A DNA stretch of 64,000 bases from Streptomyces sp. 11x1. GTDB taxonomy: Bacteria > Actinomycetota > Actinomycetes > Streptomycetales > Streptomycetaceae. Under the pieces are notes generated by a model. The model made no database searches. It was not told the DNA's origin and worked only from the letters and a program-made list of their open reading frames with translations. A program made the translations under genes and the position numbers. The number at the start of each line of letters is the position of its first letter. Positions within the stretch are counted from its first letter, which is position 1. The stretch covers positions 4,278,001 to 4,342,000 of the forward strand of contig NZ_CP122458.1 of the NCBI RefSeq assembly GCF_032598905.1, written 5' to 3'. Below are positions 53,329 through 62,496 of this stretch, piece by piece.

Positions 53329-53685
53329 TCAGGCTTGCACCGGATAGGCCTTCGGGTCGGGGCCGTACTGGTTGTCGCCCCGCTGGCCCTCGGTGGCCAT
53401 GAAGACGATCATGAAGATGAATCCGACGCAGGGAACGAGCCCTATGAGGACCCACCAGCCGCTCTTGCCGGTGTCGTGCAGCCGCCGGACGCTGACCGCG
53501 AGGGACGGCAGGAAGAGGGCGACACTGAGGAGGATCTGGGGCGCCTGCGAGTCCAGGAGGAGACCGAGGACGTACAGCGCGGCATAGATGAGCGTGCTGA
53601 TCAGCGTGAACATCCAGTACTCCTGGCGACGCGCACGCCCGCTGAAGACCGCATACTTCTTGAGCACCTCGACGAACCAGTTCAT
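53329..53685 (-). CDS. DUF805 membrane protein
   Basis: A 118-residue protein starting MNWFVEVLKKYAVFSGRARR, with EYW and about four membrane segments including VRRLHDTGKSGWWVLI, the DUF805 signature. It is preceded by a large hairpin that may regulate read-through from the gene upstream. Function unknown. Confidence 0.9.
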   Translation of the reverse strand: MNWFVEVLKKYAVFSGRARRQEYWMFTLISTLIYAALYVLGLLLDSQAPQILLSVALFLPSLAVSVRRLHDTGKSGWWVLIGLVPCVGFIFMIVFMATEGQRGDNQYGPDPKAYPVQA

Positions 53686-53699
53686 GGCTTCCCCCCGAA

Positions 53700-53751
53700 A
53701 ATCGGCATAGGTCCCCCGGAATCGGGGGCAGGCGCAGAACCTATGCCGATT
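53700..53751 (-). terminator. Nested hairpin before the DUF805 gene
   Basis: AATCGGCATAGGT (53700-53712) and ACCTATGCCGATT (53739-53751) form a 13-bp stem enclosing a second CCCCC/GGGGG hairpin (53713-53728). On the minus strand it ends in CCGATTTT, a classical terminator form, 15 bases before DUF805 and 39 after the preceding gene. It could be a terminator or an attenuator. Confidence 0.8.
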
Positions 53752-53790
53752 GATGAGAACTCGTCAATCAGTTACCGCCCTCGTCCTCAC

Positions 53791-55158
53791 TCACCCACCG
53801 CTCTCGTCCTCACCCTCCCCGAGCGTCGTCCCCTCCGGGACCCACTTCGGGCCGCCGAGCGGATACTCGTACGCCGGGCGCCCGTTGTTGCCGCTCGTAC
53901 GGAACGGCCGGCCGTCGTCGTTCAGGGTCAGGATGCCGCTGCGGGATCCGGCGGTCCACTCCAGCTCCAGGTACCAGCTGACGTAGTACGCGGAGGCGTC
54001 GGCGGTGATGTAGTACACCTCCGGATCGGACTGGCTGACCGAGTAGGGGAAGTTCTTGCTGCCGGCCTTGGGCTTCACGTCGGGACGCGCGGCGTCGAGG
54101 GCGATCGTGAAGGAGCGGGTCGGAACACCGGCCCCGCAGCCGACACCGGGGTAGCCCATGGCGTAGTCGTTCCAGGCGAGGGGCGACCGCTTGTCGGTCA
54201 TCCGGACCTTGAGACTCCGTACGACGACGGTCTCCTCGCCGGTGCCCTGCACGGTCAGCGTCAGGAACTGCTGCCCCGAGGCCACGGCACCCTCCGCGGA
54301 CACCCAGGCCGGAGCGTCCTGCTCCAGCGGCGGCGGCCCCACCTCCGTGGGCGTACGGTCGGCCAGATACCGCTGGGAACAGGGGTCCTCCCAGGTGTAC
54401 GGCTCCACCTTCACGTTCAGCGGCGCCGGGAGGGACGCGTCCGCCCCGCCCGCGCCCGTCCCGCCGGTCGGAGTCTCGGTGGCCGAGGCCCCCGCACCCT
54501 TGCCGGCGTCCTTGCCCTTCTTGCCCCCCGGCTCGCTCGCGGACCCGGAGGGCGAGGCACCGCTCGGCGAGGCGGAGCCGCCGTCGGCCTCCTTCTCACC
54601 GCCGCTGCCGACGGACGCGGCGCCGGCCGTACGCCCGGCCCCGTCCTCCTTCCCCTCGGAGGGCAGACTCAGGGCGAGCGTCACCGCCCCGAGCACGGCG
54701 GCCACGGCCACCCCGGCGACCAGAGCGACCCGGGTACGCCGCCGGGCAGGCCCCCGTTCCCCGGCCCCGCCGGAAACGACACCGCCGATCACGGTCTCCG
54801 TCTCCTCGGTCTCGTTGGACTCCTCGGTCTCGTCGGACTCCTCGACCACCGGGGCTTGTTCCGCCGCCGCCCCGACGGAGTCACCCCCCTTGCGCCGGCG
54901 CATCGCGTCCGCAAGCACCCACCTCCGGTGGAGCTCGACCAACTCCTCGGGGGACGCCTTGCAGAGGCGGGCCAGCCGCTCGACGGGGGCGTAGTCCGCG
55001 GGTACGGCATCCCCGTTGCAGTACCGGTGCAGCGTCGACGTACTCATGTGGAGCCGCTTGGCGAGCACCCCGTAACTCAGCCCGGAGCGCTCCTTCAACT
55101 CCCGCAGCAGCTCGGCGAAACCGGCCCCCAGGCCGCCCGCGGTACCGCTCCCCGACAC
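53791..55158 (-). CDS. XRE-type helix-turn-helix protein with membrane anchor and extracytoplasmic domain
   Basis: A 455-residue protein: an N-terminal helix-turn-helix (LRELKERSGLSYGVLAKRLH, STSTLHRYC), an acidic linker, a membrane segment at about 150-170 (VALVAGVAVAAVLGAVTLAL), a Ser/Gly/Pro linker and an extracytoplasmic domain of about 220 residues with four cysteines. GTG start after GAGGAAGAC. The layout suggests a transmembrane regulator, but the sensed signal is unknown. Confidence 0.8.
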   Translation of the reverse strand: MSGSGTAGGLGAGFAELLRELKERSGLSYGVLAKRLHMSTSTLHRYCNGDAVPADYAPVERLARLCKASPEELVELHRRWVLADAMRRRKGGDSVGAAAEQAPVVEESDETEESNETEETETVIGGVVSGGAGERGPARRRTRVALVAGVAVAAVLGAVTLALSLPSEGKEDGAGRTAGAASVGSGGEKEADGGSASPSGASPSGSASEPGGKKGKDAGKGAGASATETPTGGTGAGGADASLPAPLNVKVEPYTWEDPCSQRYLADRTPTEVGPPPLEQDAPAWVSAEGAVASGQQFLTLTVQGTGEETVVVRSLKVRMTDKRSPLAWNDYAMGYPGVGCGAGVPTRSFTIALDAARPDVKPKAGSKNFPYSVSQSDPEVYYITADASAYYVSWYLELEWTAGSRSGILTLNDDGRPFRTSGNNGRPAYEYPLGGPKWVPEGTTLGEGEDESGG

Positions 55159-55406
55159 GTCTTCCTCCGTCCCCTCATGTCCCGCGCGTCCCGTTCCGCG
55201 TTCCAGGGACGGGGAGTTCTCGCAGGTCAAAGCCCTCGTGAGCGTTCCAGCGTCCCTGATCGTCCGTCGGCTGTGGCGGCCGGGACGGATCACCCCACAA
55301 GCTGGGGTCATCCAAGCACGCCGCTCCCGGCACACCGGTCGAGCGGCACGGCTTCGAGCACTTGTTCTCAGCCTTCTCCACTCGCTTTGTCCGAAAGGGA
55401 CCTCTC

Positions 55407-56153
55407 ATGCGCACGTTTCGCACCGCTCGCTCCGCCCGTACCGCCCGCCCCGCCCGTCTGCTCGCCGTGACGGGAGCGGCGCTCGCCGCCCTCGCCCTCA
55501 CCGCGTGCGACAGCGGCACGGGCACGAGGGACGAGGGTGCGGCGGGCGGTTCCACGTCCGCCCAGAGCACGGGCGGCACCAGCACGAGCGGCGGCTCGAC
55601 CACCGGCGGCTCCAGCACTGGGGGTTCCACGAGCACGAGCGGCGGCGGATCGGCGGCCACCGGCGGCACCGCGGCCGACAAGGCCTCGTCCAAGGGCGGG
55701 ACCTCGGACCCCTCCGATCCCGAGAACCGCGTCACCTGCAACGGCTCCAACACCACCGTCACCGCGCAGCCGGTGTCACGCCCGCTCAACCACATGCTGA
55801 TCACCGTCAAGAACACCGGCTCGAAGTACTGCGACCTCTACTTCAACCCGACGGTCCGGTTCGGCGAGGCCCAGTCGGCGCCGCGCGTGATCGAGGAGTC
55901 GCAGCCGCAGGCCGTGGTGACCCTGGCCCCCGGCGAGTCCGGCTACGCCGGCGTCCTCCTCTCCGCCGCCGACGGCAGCGGTGGCAAGGGCACGACGGAG
56001 AAGAAGGTCGTCATCCACTTCCAGGGCGCCGAGGCCGGCAGCGACGCCGGCTCTCCCGCGTCCCCCGCGCTCCCGGCCAAGGGCGTCTATGTCGACAACT
56101 CCGTGGCCGTCACCTACTGGCAGTCGACCATGGAGGACGCCCTGCAGTACTGA
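55407..56153 (+). CDS. DUF4232 lipoprotein
   Basis: A 248-residue lipoprotein: Arg-rich leader, lipobox LTAC, a Ser/Thr/Gly linker, then a DUF4232 domain (RVTCNGSNTTVTAQPVSRPL, LITVKNTGSKYCDLYF, with two cysteines likely paired). AAAGGGA precedes ATG 55407. It is secreted and anchored; function unknown. Confidence 0.88.
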   Translation: MRTFRTARSARTARPARLLAVTGAALAALALTACDSGTGTRDEGAAGGSTSAQSTGGTSTSGGSTTGGSSTGGSTSTSGGGSAATGGTAADKASSKGGTSDPSDPENRVTCNGSNTTVTAQPVSRPLNHMLITVKNTGSKYCDLYFNPTVRFGEAQSAPRVIEESQPQAVVTLAPGESGYAGVLLSAADGSGGKGTTEKKVVIHFQGAEAGSDAGSPASPALPAKGVYVDNSVAVTYWQSTMEDALQY

Positions 56154-56166
56154 GCCGAGCGCCACC

Positions 56167-56185
56167 GGGGCCAAGACAGGGCCCC
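56167..56185. terminator. Small hairpin between convergent genes
   Basis: GGGGCC, loop AAGACAG, GGCCCC, between the DUF4232 stop and the hemB stop. Confidence 0.5.
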
Positions 56186-56192
56186 ACAGGTG

Positions 56193-57185
56193 TCAGCGCA
56201 GCATGCGAGCGGCCTCGACGGCCCAGTACGTCAGGATGTTCTGCGCACCGGCCCGCTTGATCCCGGTCAGCGTCTCCAGGATGGCCCGGTCCCGGTCGAT
56301 CCAGCCCTTCTCGGCGGCGGCCTCGACCATCGAGTACTCCCCGGAGATCTGGTAGGCGACGACCGGCACGTCGACGGTGTCCGCGACCCGGGCGAGGATG
56401 TCGAGGTAGGGGCCGGCCGGCTTGACCATCACCAGGTCGGCGCCCTCCTCCAGATCGAGGGCGAGCTCGCGCAGCGACTCGCGGGCGTTGGCGGGGTCCT
56501 GCTGGTAGGTCTTCCGGTCCCCCCGCAGCGAGGAACCGACGGCCTCCCGGAAGGGGCCGTAGAAGGCGGACGCGTACTTGGCGGTGTAGGCGAGGATCGC
56601 GACGTCCTCACGCCCGATCTGGTCGAGGGCGTCCCTGACGACCCCGATCTGACCGTCCATCATTCCGCTGGGCCCGACCACGTGCGCACCGGCGTCGGCC
56701 TGTACCTGGGCCATCTCGGCATACCGCTCCAGGGTCGCGTCGTTGTCGACGCGGCCCTGGTCGTCGAGGACTCCGCAGTGCCCGTGGTCGGTGGTCTCGT
56801 CGAGACACAGGTCGGACATGACGAGCAACTCGTCCCCGACCTCGGCCCGCACGTCGCGCAGCGCGACCTGCAGAATCCCGTCGGGGTCGGTCCCGGGAGT
56901 CCCGAGCGCGTCCTTCTTCTCGTCCTCCGGCACCCCGAAGAGCATGATCCCGGAGACCCCGGCCTCCACGGCCTCCACGGCGGCCTTCTTCAGACTGTCC
57001 CGCGTGTGCTGCACGACCCCCGGCATCGCCGCGATCGGCACCGGCTCACTGACCCCTTCCCGCACGAACGCGGGGAGTATGAAGTCCGCGGGATGCAGCC
57101 GGGTCTCGGCCACCATCCTCCGCATCACAGGCGTCGTACGAAGCCGGCGGGGCCGCGTACCGGGAAACGATCCGTACTTCGACAT
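56193..57185 (-). CDS. hemB: Delta-aminolevulinic acid dehydratase (porphobilinogen synthase) HemB
   Basis: A 330-residue enzyme: [13 protein letters not shown] is the metal-site segment, [17 protein letters not shown] contains the first catalytic lysine, and [12 protein letters not shown] the second (Schiff-base) lysine. It condenses two 5-aminolevulinates to porphobilinogen. In streptomycetes hemB usually lies directly after hemD; here about 5.3 kb separates them. Confidence 0.96.
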   Translation of the reverse strand: MSKYGSFPGTRPRRLRTTPVMRRMVAETRLHPADFILPAFVREGVSEPVPIAAMPGVVQHTRDSLKKAAVEAVEAGVSGIMLFGVPEDEKKDALGTPGTDPDGILQVALRDVRAEVGDELLVMSDLCLDETTDHGHCGVLDDQGRVDNDATLERYAEMAQVQADAGAHVVGPSGMMDGQIGVVRDALDQIGREDVAILAYTAKYASAFYGPFREAVGSSLRGDRKTYQQDPANARESLRELALDLEEGADLVMVKPAGPYLDILARVADTVDVPVVAYQISGEYSMVEAAAEKGWIDRDRAILETLTGIKRAGAQNILTYWAVEAARMLR

Positions 57186-57251
57186 ACACCTACGCTACGC
57201 CCGGCCCGAGGGCCCCTTTGCCAACACCTCGTCGGCGGCCCCGCACCCGCC

Positions 57252-57605
57252 CTACGCCCCCTGAACTCCACGCCCTGGATCGCGGGAGCCCCCTTCTTCC
57301 TCCCGGACGACCCGCAGCACGGGCTCCGGCAGCGCGAACTCACCGAGATCGAACGCGGCGTCCCGCCAGTGCGCGGCCAGCTCCAGCAGCTTCTGCGGGT
57401 CGTAGTCGACGGGCGGCCCCGGCTGGCAGGGCAGCAGCGGGTAGAGGACGGCGGCGGCGAACCGGACACCCCACATCGCGGCCCCCGCATGAGGTTCCAC
57501 GCCCTCCGCCACCCCTTCCTTCTTCAGGTACTCCAGGGTGGCCGACGCATCGCGCAGGGTGTTGTACACCTGCACATAGGTGGCGTGGATCGTGTGATCG
57601 GTCAT
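57252..57605 (-). CDS. Hypothetical protein coupled to a helix-turn-helix gene
   Basis: A 117-residue helical protein starting MTDHTIHATYVQVYNTLRDA, no recognised family and no membrane segment. Its ATG overlaps the stop of the preceding helix-turn-helix gene (57602-57605), so the two are coupled. Confidence 0.75.
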   Translation of the reverse strand: MTDHTIHATYVQVYNTLRDASATLEYLKKEGVAEGVEPHAGAAMWGVRFAAAVLYPLLPCQPGPPVDYDPQKLLELAAHWRDAAFDLGEFALPEPVLRVVREEEGGSRDPGRGVQGA

Positions 57606-58765
57606 GCGGCACTCCTCGGGAAGCCGGGTGGATCGAACCGCCCCGAGTCCGGCTCAGGCGGTACTGGCGATACGGGCGATACGGACAGGTCGGACAGGCC
57701 GGACGGGTCGGACGGATTCGGGTCCTGCCACCCCGCGTCCCCCGCAGTCCCCCTGGCCTCCGCCTCCGCCTCCGGCCCCGGCCCCGCGCCCGCGGCGATA
57801 CGACGCTCCCGTTCGGCGCGGCAATCTCGGCACCAGGTCCCCTCGGGCTTGCGGAAGGCCCGGTTGCAGCCGCCCGCGCAGTCCACCATCCGGTACCACG
57901 GCTCCGTTTCGCCCTCTGGGGCCTGCCCCTCGGACACTTCCGGCAGGACGGGCAACGGCGGTGGCAGCAGCTCACTCAGCCGGTAGGCGAGGAACCGTGC
58001 CGGATTCCTGAGCGGCACGGGAAGATCGGCCGTCATGGCGTGGTGCACCGCCGCGCCACTGGCCCCGTTCTCGAACCAGGCGACGACGGCCGGAGCGAGA
58101 CGGCGCACATCCTTCTGCGAGAGCGTGAACCGATCATCGGTCCGACGCAGCCGCACGAGCAGCGCGACAGCCTTGTCGTGGTGCTCACCACGTCCCGACG
58201 ACTCGGGGTCGACGTCCTCGGCCGCAGGCGCCACGACGGAATCAACGGCGCCGGGATCGCCCTCAACAGGCTCCCCGTCCGCCGTCACGTCCTCGACGGT
58301 CACCTCCTCGACGACCGGCCGTACGGGCACGGGGTCCACCCGAGCGGCGACAGGGGCCGCCGCCCCCTCCCTCTCCCCCCTCACCCCGCGGGCCCGCGTG
58401 AGTGCCGGAGCGTTGTACACGTACGTCCGCGTGACCACCCGCCCGCCGTCGACCCGCTCCCGCACCCGGTCGACGTAACCGTGCGCCTCCAACTCCCGCA
58501 GGGCGAAGGCGATCCGGTCCCGGCCTTCGGTGAACCGCTCGGCGAGGGTACGGATGTCGGCGGAGGCCCCCTGGGGCAGCGACAGGATGTGGGTTCCGAG
58601 CCCGATGGCGGTCAGCGACAGCTCACGATGCTGGGCGAGGTGATTGCCGATGATCGTGTACCGGTCGGGCTGGTACTCCTTGACGTGGGTGACACCGGAA
58701 CGGGTGGCACTTTGCCGGATACGGGACTGCGGGCGCACGGCGCCACTAGGCTTGGTCTCAGCCAT
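57602..58765 (-). CDS. Winged-helix protein with C-terminal zinc-ribbon-like motif
   Basis: A 387-residue protein. Residues 30-115 form a replication-initiator- or MarR-like winged helix (LSLTAIGLGTHILSLPQGAS, IRTLAERFTEGRDRIAFALRELEAHGY). The middle is acidic and Val/Pro-rich; a second helical region (LSQKDVRRLAPAVVAWFENG) follows; near residue 315 CAGGCNRAF...CRDC suggests a bound metal. The final 45 residues are Pro/Ser/Asp-rich. Upstream DNA has a TCACTC-CCGC-GAGTGA palindrome at 58908-58923. Function unknown. Confidence 0.78.
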   Translation of the reverse strand: MAETKPSGAVRPQSRIRQSATRSGVTHVKEYQPDRYTIIGNHLAQHRELSLTAIGLGTHILSLPQGASADIRTLAERFTEGRDRIAFALRELEAHGYVDRVRERVDGGRVVTRTYVYNAPALTRARGVRGEREGAAAPVAARVDPVPVRPVVEEVTVEDVTADGEPVEGDPGAVDSVVAPAAEDVDPESSGRGEHHDKAVALLVRLRRTDDRFTLSQKDVRRLAPAVVAWFENGASGAAVHHAMTADLPVPLRNPARFLAYRLSELLPPPLPVLPEVSEGQAPEGETEPWYRMVDCAGGCNRAFRKPEGTWCRDCRAERERRIAAGAGPGPEAEAEARGTAGDAGWQDPNPSDPSGLSDLSVSPVSPVPPEPDSGRFDPPGFPRSAA

Positions 58766-59110
58766 GAGGGAAGGCCTTCACTTCTCCTCGGTGGTCAGGC
58801 CCTCGCACTGGGATGCCAGTCCCGGCGGGGGCCGTCGCATGTCTGCGTCTGGTCTCCACCGAGCCTGCCCGCCCAACCCACCCCCGCGCCAGCCGACTTG
58901 GGACAGTTCACTCCCGCGAGTGACGAACACGGGGTTTGGATTGGTTTGGAGGGTTTCTTTCCCAAGAGTTCTTACTTCTTTAGGGCCCGCACTCCCGACG
59001 CCCGCCCGACCGGGTCCCGTGATTCCGGGCTCCGGCGCGGGGTGGTTCGCTCGGCCGACGAGCGCGGCCTGGTCGGGCCTGTCCCACCCCGAGGGGCCCG
59101 GACATCGAGT
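58766..59110. other. Gene-free, relatively AT-rich upstream region
   Basis: About 345 bases without a gene. It contains the palindrome TCACTC-CCGC-GAGTGA at 58908-58923 and a T-rich stretch around 58930-58985 with TTTGGATTGGTTTGGAGGG. It probably holds the promoter of the winged-helix gene. Confidence 0.45.
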
Positions 59111-59527
59111 TCAGCGTGAGCGCAACGTCCGAAGTACGGCACCGATGAGGTTCTGTGCATCAACGCCGTACACGGCGGACTCCCGAAGCGTGTGCCAGAC
59201 CCGCAGATAGGTGGCCAAGCTGTCGGCGTCGTCCAGCCACAGCTCCGCATGCCAGTCCTCGGCGATCACGAGCCTGTCATCCAGGATCCAGAAGCCGTTG
59301 GCCGTCGGGATCTTGAGTTCGGCACCGAGCGGGACGACCCCCAGGTCCACGGTGTCCATGCCGATGACGCCCGCGAGTCGGTCAAGCCGGCCGGCGAGGA
59401 CGGACGGAGGACAGATCCGAGCATGCAGGGCCGCCTCCCACACGAGGGCGTGGAACGTCCGGCTTCTCTGGGGGTAACCGTGTGGCGCGAGGCGAGTGGA
59501 GACAACTTTGCGCAGCTCAGCGTCGGT
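59111..59527 (-). pseudogene. C-terminal remnant of an XRE/DUF5753 regulator
   Basis: The frame reads DAELRKVVSTRLAPHG, TFHALVWEAALHARICPPSV, DLGVVPLGAELKIPTANGF and VIAEDWHAELWL, the C-terminal DUF5753 domain of streptomycete XRE regulators, with a TGA at 59528-59530 just upstream. In another frame beyond that stop, AIWSFEPTL resembles the family's FEPTLIPGLLQT segment, so an internal deletion probably removed about 30-40 residues. The helix-turn-helix is not found. Confidence 0.72.
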
Positions 59528-59847
59528 TCAAATGACCATATTGCGTGCAACATCTGTGGCGCCACTCCGGTCTCGGGCGAGGCGTCCGACTGATGGCCAG
59601 GGAAAGGGGGGCGCTCAGCAGGGTGGCGCCGAACTGTGATCGGCAGGCGTGAAGACGTCGAAGCAGTCCATGATCCGGGCAGTGGGCCACGAGCTACAAG
59701 CCTCTCCCGCGTGTGCGCCCGGAGTCCGCCGCAGGTACCCGGTACCGCTACGTTGCTTCCTACACCAAGCTGCAGTAAGTCTCTCCCGTACACGGCCGCC
59801 CTGGGCCTATGGCTCCAGGGCGGCCCGCAGCCCATGGAAGGGAACGC
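59528..59847. other. Gene-poor region with hairpin
   Basis: About 320 bases between a decayed regulator and a hypothetical gene. Apart from the possible regulator fragment near 59530-59560 and the hairpin at 59795-59824, nothing is recognised. Confidence 0.4.
59795..59824. other. Ten-base hairpin before a hypothetical gene
   Basis: GCCGCCCTGG (59795-59804) and CCAGGGCGGC (59815-59824), loop GCCTATGGCT. It lies 24 bases before the GTG start of the next gene, so it could be a leader structure or the terminator of something upstream. Confidence 0.55.
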
Positions 59848-60369
59848 GTGGCCGCCCCGGACAGCGAGTTCCTCACGCACGCCTCGGAAGTCGCCTTCGA
59901 GCTCGGCCTCGACCGCTTCCGCATCTCCGCTCTCACTATCCGGTCGCGGCAGATCACCTTCACCGAGACCGATGGTCCTTCACAAGCACCCCTCTATGCC
60001 GATGGTGAGCCGCCGCAGCCCGGACGCGCGGGCCGCCGGGAATACGACTGGCAGCCCGGGCTTGCCGCGCCGTCGTGGATGAACGTGGCCTGGCTTCTGG
60101 AAGACCTGGCCACGTGGGTCCAGCAAATGGCAGACGACCACATCACCGTGGTCGGTCTTGAAGCACCGGAGCCGGACTGGTGCGACGTGCTCATCCTCGA
60201 CGGCGACACCACCTACCGAGTCCGCATCGCCGTAGCCAGCCGACGGGAGGTGCTGGACTTCCCTGGAATGTATCTACGAGACCTGTTCGCCGAGGGCCGC
60301 TACCGCGCCTACCTGACTCCGGGACTTGCTGGCGAGCTGCCGGTTGTGGATCTGCGTACCGTCTTGTGA
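59848..60369 (+). CDS. Hypothetical protein
   Basis: A 173-residue acidic protein with no recognised family. GGAAGGGA precedes GTG 59848, which is better supported than the upstream ATG 59809 inside a hairpin. WMNVAWLLEDLATWVQQMAD suggests a helix; later strands alternate (WCDVLILDGDTTYRVRIAVA). It lies between the regulator remnant and the transposon relic, so it is probably accessory cargo. Confidence 0.6.
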   Translation: MAAPDSEFLTHASEVAFELGLDRFRISALTIRSRQITFTETDGPSQAPLYADGEPPQPGRAGRREYDWQPGLAAPSWMNVAWLLEDLATWVQQMADDHITVVGLEAPEPDWCDVLILDGDTTYRVRIAVASRREVLDFPGMYLRDLFAEGRYRAYLTPGLAGELPVVDLRTVL

Positions 60370-60399
60370 CGGAGTGCTCGCCACGGCCGATCTCACCTG

Positions 60400-60924
60400 T
60401 CAACCGCGCTGATTCAGCGCTCTGGTCAGGTCACGGTTGGCCTCCCTCGCGGCATCGAGATCGGATCGGGCTTCGGCCAACGCGGAAGTCAGTTCAACGT
60501 TGTGCTGCTCCAGCCTCGTGATCTTTCGTTGAAGTTCGTCGATGTCCGCTGGGGCTCCGAGCCCTGATTCCTGCCATGCCTGGGTTCCCAGCGCCTGCGA
60601 CAGCCGTTTCTCCAGCTGCTGGACGCGGGCGGCCAGGCGGGTGTTGCGGGCCTGGGCGTTGGCGAGGTCGGCCTGGAGCGAGGCCCGGCTCACCGGCGAG
60701 CCGCCGGCCGGGTCCTGGGCTGCCGGTTCGAGTTCAGCGGCGTGGACGATTTCGAGCAGGTCGCGCTGACGGTAGAGGAAGCTGCGGTCGACTCCGGCTT
60801 GCCGGGCGATGGCCGCGACACTGATCGGGGTGCCGTTCTTCGCGGCGTTCCTGACCGCTGTGGCAACCCGCCGGCGGCGGCGCTCGGTGTCGGCTTGGCG
60901 GCCGTCACGCATGGCGGGGATCAT
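60400..60924 (-). CDS. Tn554 TnpC-like protein (DUF6262 type)
   Basis: A 174-residue protein: basic start MIPAMRDGRQADTERRRRRV, a helix-turn-helix-like part (TPISVAAIARQAGVDRSFLYR), then a coiled coil (LQADLANAQARNTRLAARVQ, KITRLEQHNVELTSALAEAR). This is the usual downstream partner of Tn554-type integrase genes. GGAGG precedes ATG 60924, which overlaps the integrase stop (ATGA). The gene looks intact although its partner is broken. Confidence 0.82.
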   Translation of the reverse strand: MIPAMRDGRQADTERRRRRVATAVRNAAKNGTPISVAAIARQAGVDRSFLYRQRDLLEIVHAAELEPAAQDPAGGSPVSRASLQADLANAQARNTRLAARVQQLEKRLSQALGTQAWQESGLGAPADIDELQRKITRLEQHNVELTSALAEARSDLDAAREANRDLTRALNQRG

Positions 60925-62313
60925 GGCAGCCTCCAGGGCCTGACATCGGGAAGTGGCTGGCCGACACGGGGCATGCCCAGCATCACCGGGCGGCTGCGGC
61001 GGACCAGGGCGATGGCATCCTCGATCTGGGCGCGTTCTTCTTCTGACAGGTCGTCCAGGTCCGCCTTGAGCCGGTTGATCAGGCGGCGGACGCGGCGGAT
61101 TTCTTCTTCGGAGGGTATGGCCTCGCTGCGGGCCCAGTCGTCGGCCTCGACGGAATGCGACCCGGTTGCAGAAACTGACCATGTCCGTGCGGCTCAGCAG
61201 CCGGAGTTGATGTCCTTCATCGTCTCGTTGAAGACGCAGGCTCTCTGAGAGCTGTTCCATACCGCGAATCATGTTCTGCATGGAGCCGGCGACGTTGCGA
61301 CCGCGGCGGCGCGGGAGTTCGTCGTAGGCCCAGACCTTGACCGCCTCGCGGAGAGGCTGCTGATGGATCCGGCTGAAGTTGAGAGTGCCGTGGTGGCCGA
61401 AGACGAACAGGTCCCAGATGTCCTTGAGACGTTCGGTCTCCGGAGTCGCCCCCCCGCCTGCGCAGGGAGGTCTGGGCACCCCTGATGATCATTCTCAGGT
61501 CGTCGACCAGCCCGGCGCGGACCAGGTCGGCGTCTTCGAGTGTTTCCAGGCTGGGGACCTGGAACAGACGCAGCTGGTCGCTGATGTGCCGGATCCGGTG
61601 GTCGCGGGTCTTCACCTCCCGGGCGGTGCGGACCTGCAGGCAGTAGAGGATTGCGGCGACCAGCCGGTCGGGCAGCCCGCGCAGGCTGGCCTCGCGGTTG
61701 ACGGCCACTGCCGGCGTCGTCAGGCGCCACCGCTCCTCGTCGCCGCAGAACGTGCCCAGGCGCCGTTCTCGGTTGAGCCGCCCGCGGTGGAACTCGCAGT
61801 AGATGGTCCGCTCCGAGCCGCGCAGCCGGTAACAGGAGGCAACGTCGCAGGGGCCGAACCCGGGCAGCCCTGTCTGCGGGGAGTTCCGCAGAAAGTCCTC
61901 CACGGTCGGCTCGGACGATGTCAGCCACCGGCTCCCATGGGTTGTGCAGAGTCCGTGTGTCACCAGTCGGGGCGGCCGCTGGCAGCTGGGGACCCTGCGG
62001 AGAAACTGTCCGTCGGAGCGGTGATACGTGCCCGGCCTCGGGGCAGCGGCGAAGTCCTCGAAGGCCAGTCCGGACCGCCGCCAGCGATTCCTGCAGCCGA
62101 CGCAGACCGGTTCACCCAGCGGGGTGCCCTTTCTGCAGCCGGGGATCTCACAGTCCGGCATGCCCAGCACCGGATGGACCTGGGATAGCGGACGACCCGC
62201 ACGTCCCAGTCCCAGCTCATCAGGTTCAGGAAGTCATCGTCCAGCGCGGCGATGATCTCTGCGGTCCTCAGGTCCCGCAGCTCCTGGGCCAGCGGCAACG
62301 GCGTCACGTTCAC
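60921..62313 (-). pseudogene. Tn554 TnpB-like large integrase, broken by frameshifts and an internal deletion
   Basis: The pieces in order: MNVTPLPLAQELRDLRTAEI from 62313; after a frame change near 62180, HPVLGMPDCEIPGCRKG with zinc-finger-like cysteines (CEIPGC, CVGC); after a second change in a run of seven C (61449-61455), ERLKDIWDLFVFGHHGTLNF to RTDMVSFCNRV; after a third near 61165, DDWARSEAIPSEEEIRRVRR to the stop at 60921. The tyrosine-recombinase catalytic region that should lie between the last two pieces (about 300 residues) is missing, so it cannot be active. Confidence 0.8.
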
Positions 62314-62446
62314 TTCTTCCCCGTCCCGTGCAGGACCCGCGGAGAGGGAACACGCTCGATCGCTTCACGCAATCGTGCCCGGTCAGGAATCAGGTTGCGC
62401 GAGAAATCCGGAGCCCGCGAAGGAAGCAAGGCGCCCACAAGCACAA

Positions 62447-62478
62447 AGGGGCGGCAGCCGCAAGCAGCCACCGCCCCT
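62447..62478 (-). terminator. Terminator after hemD
   Basis: AGGGGCGG (62447-62454) and CCGCCCCT (62471-62478) with a 16-base loop, 18 bases beyond the hemD stop on the minus strand. A terminator here means hemB no longer shares a transcript with hemD. Confidence 0.65.
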
Positions 62479-62496
62479 CTCCCACCTCACGTCACT

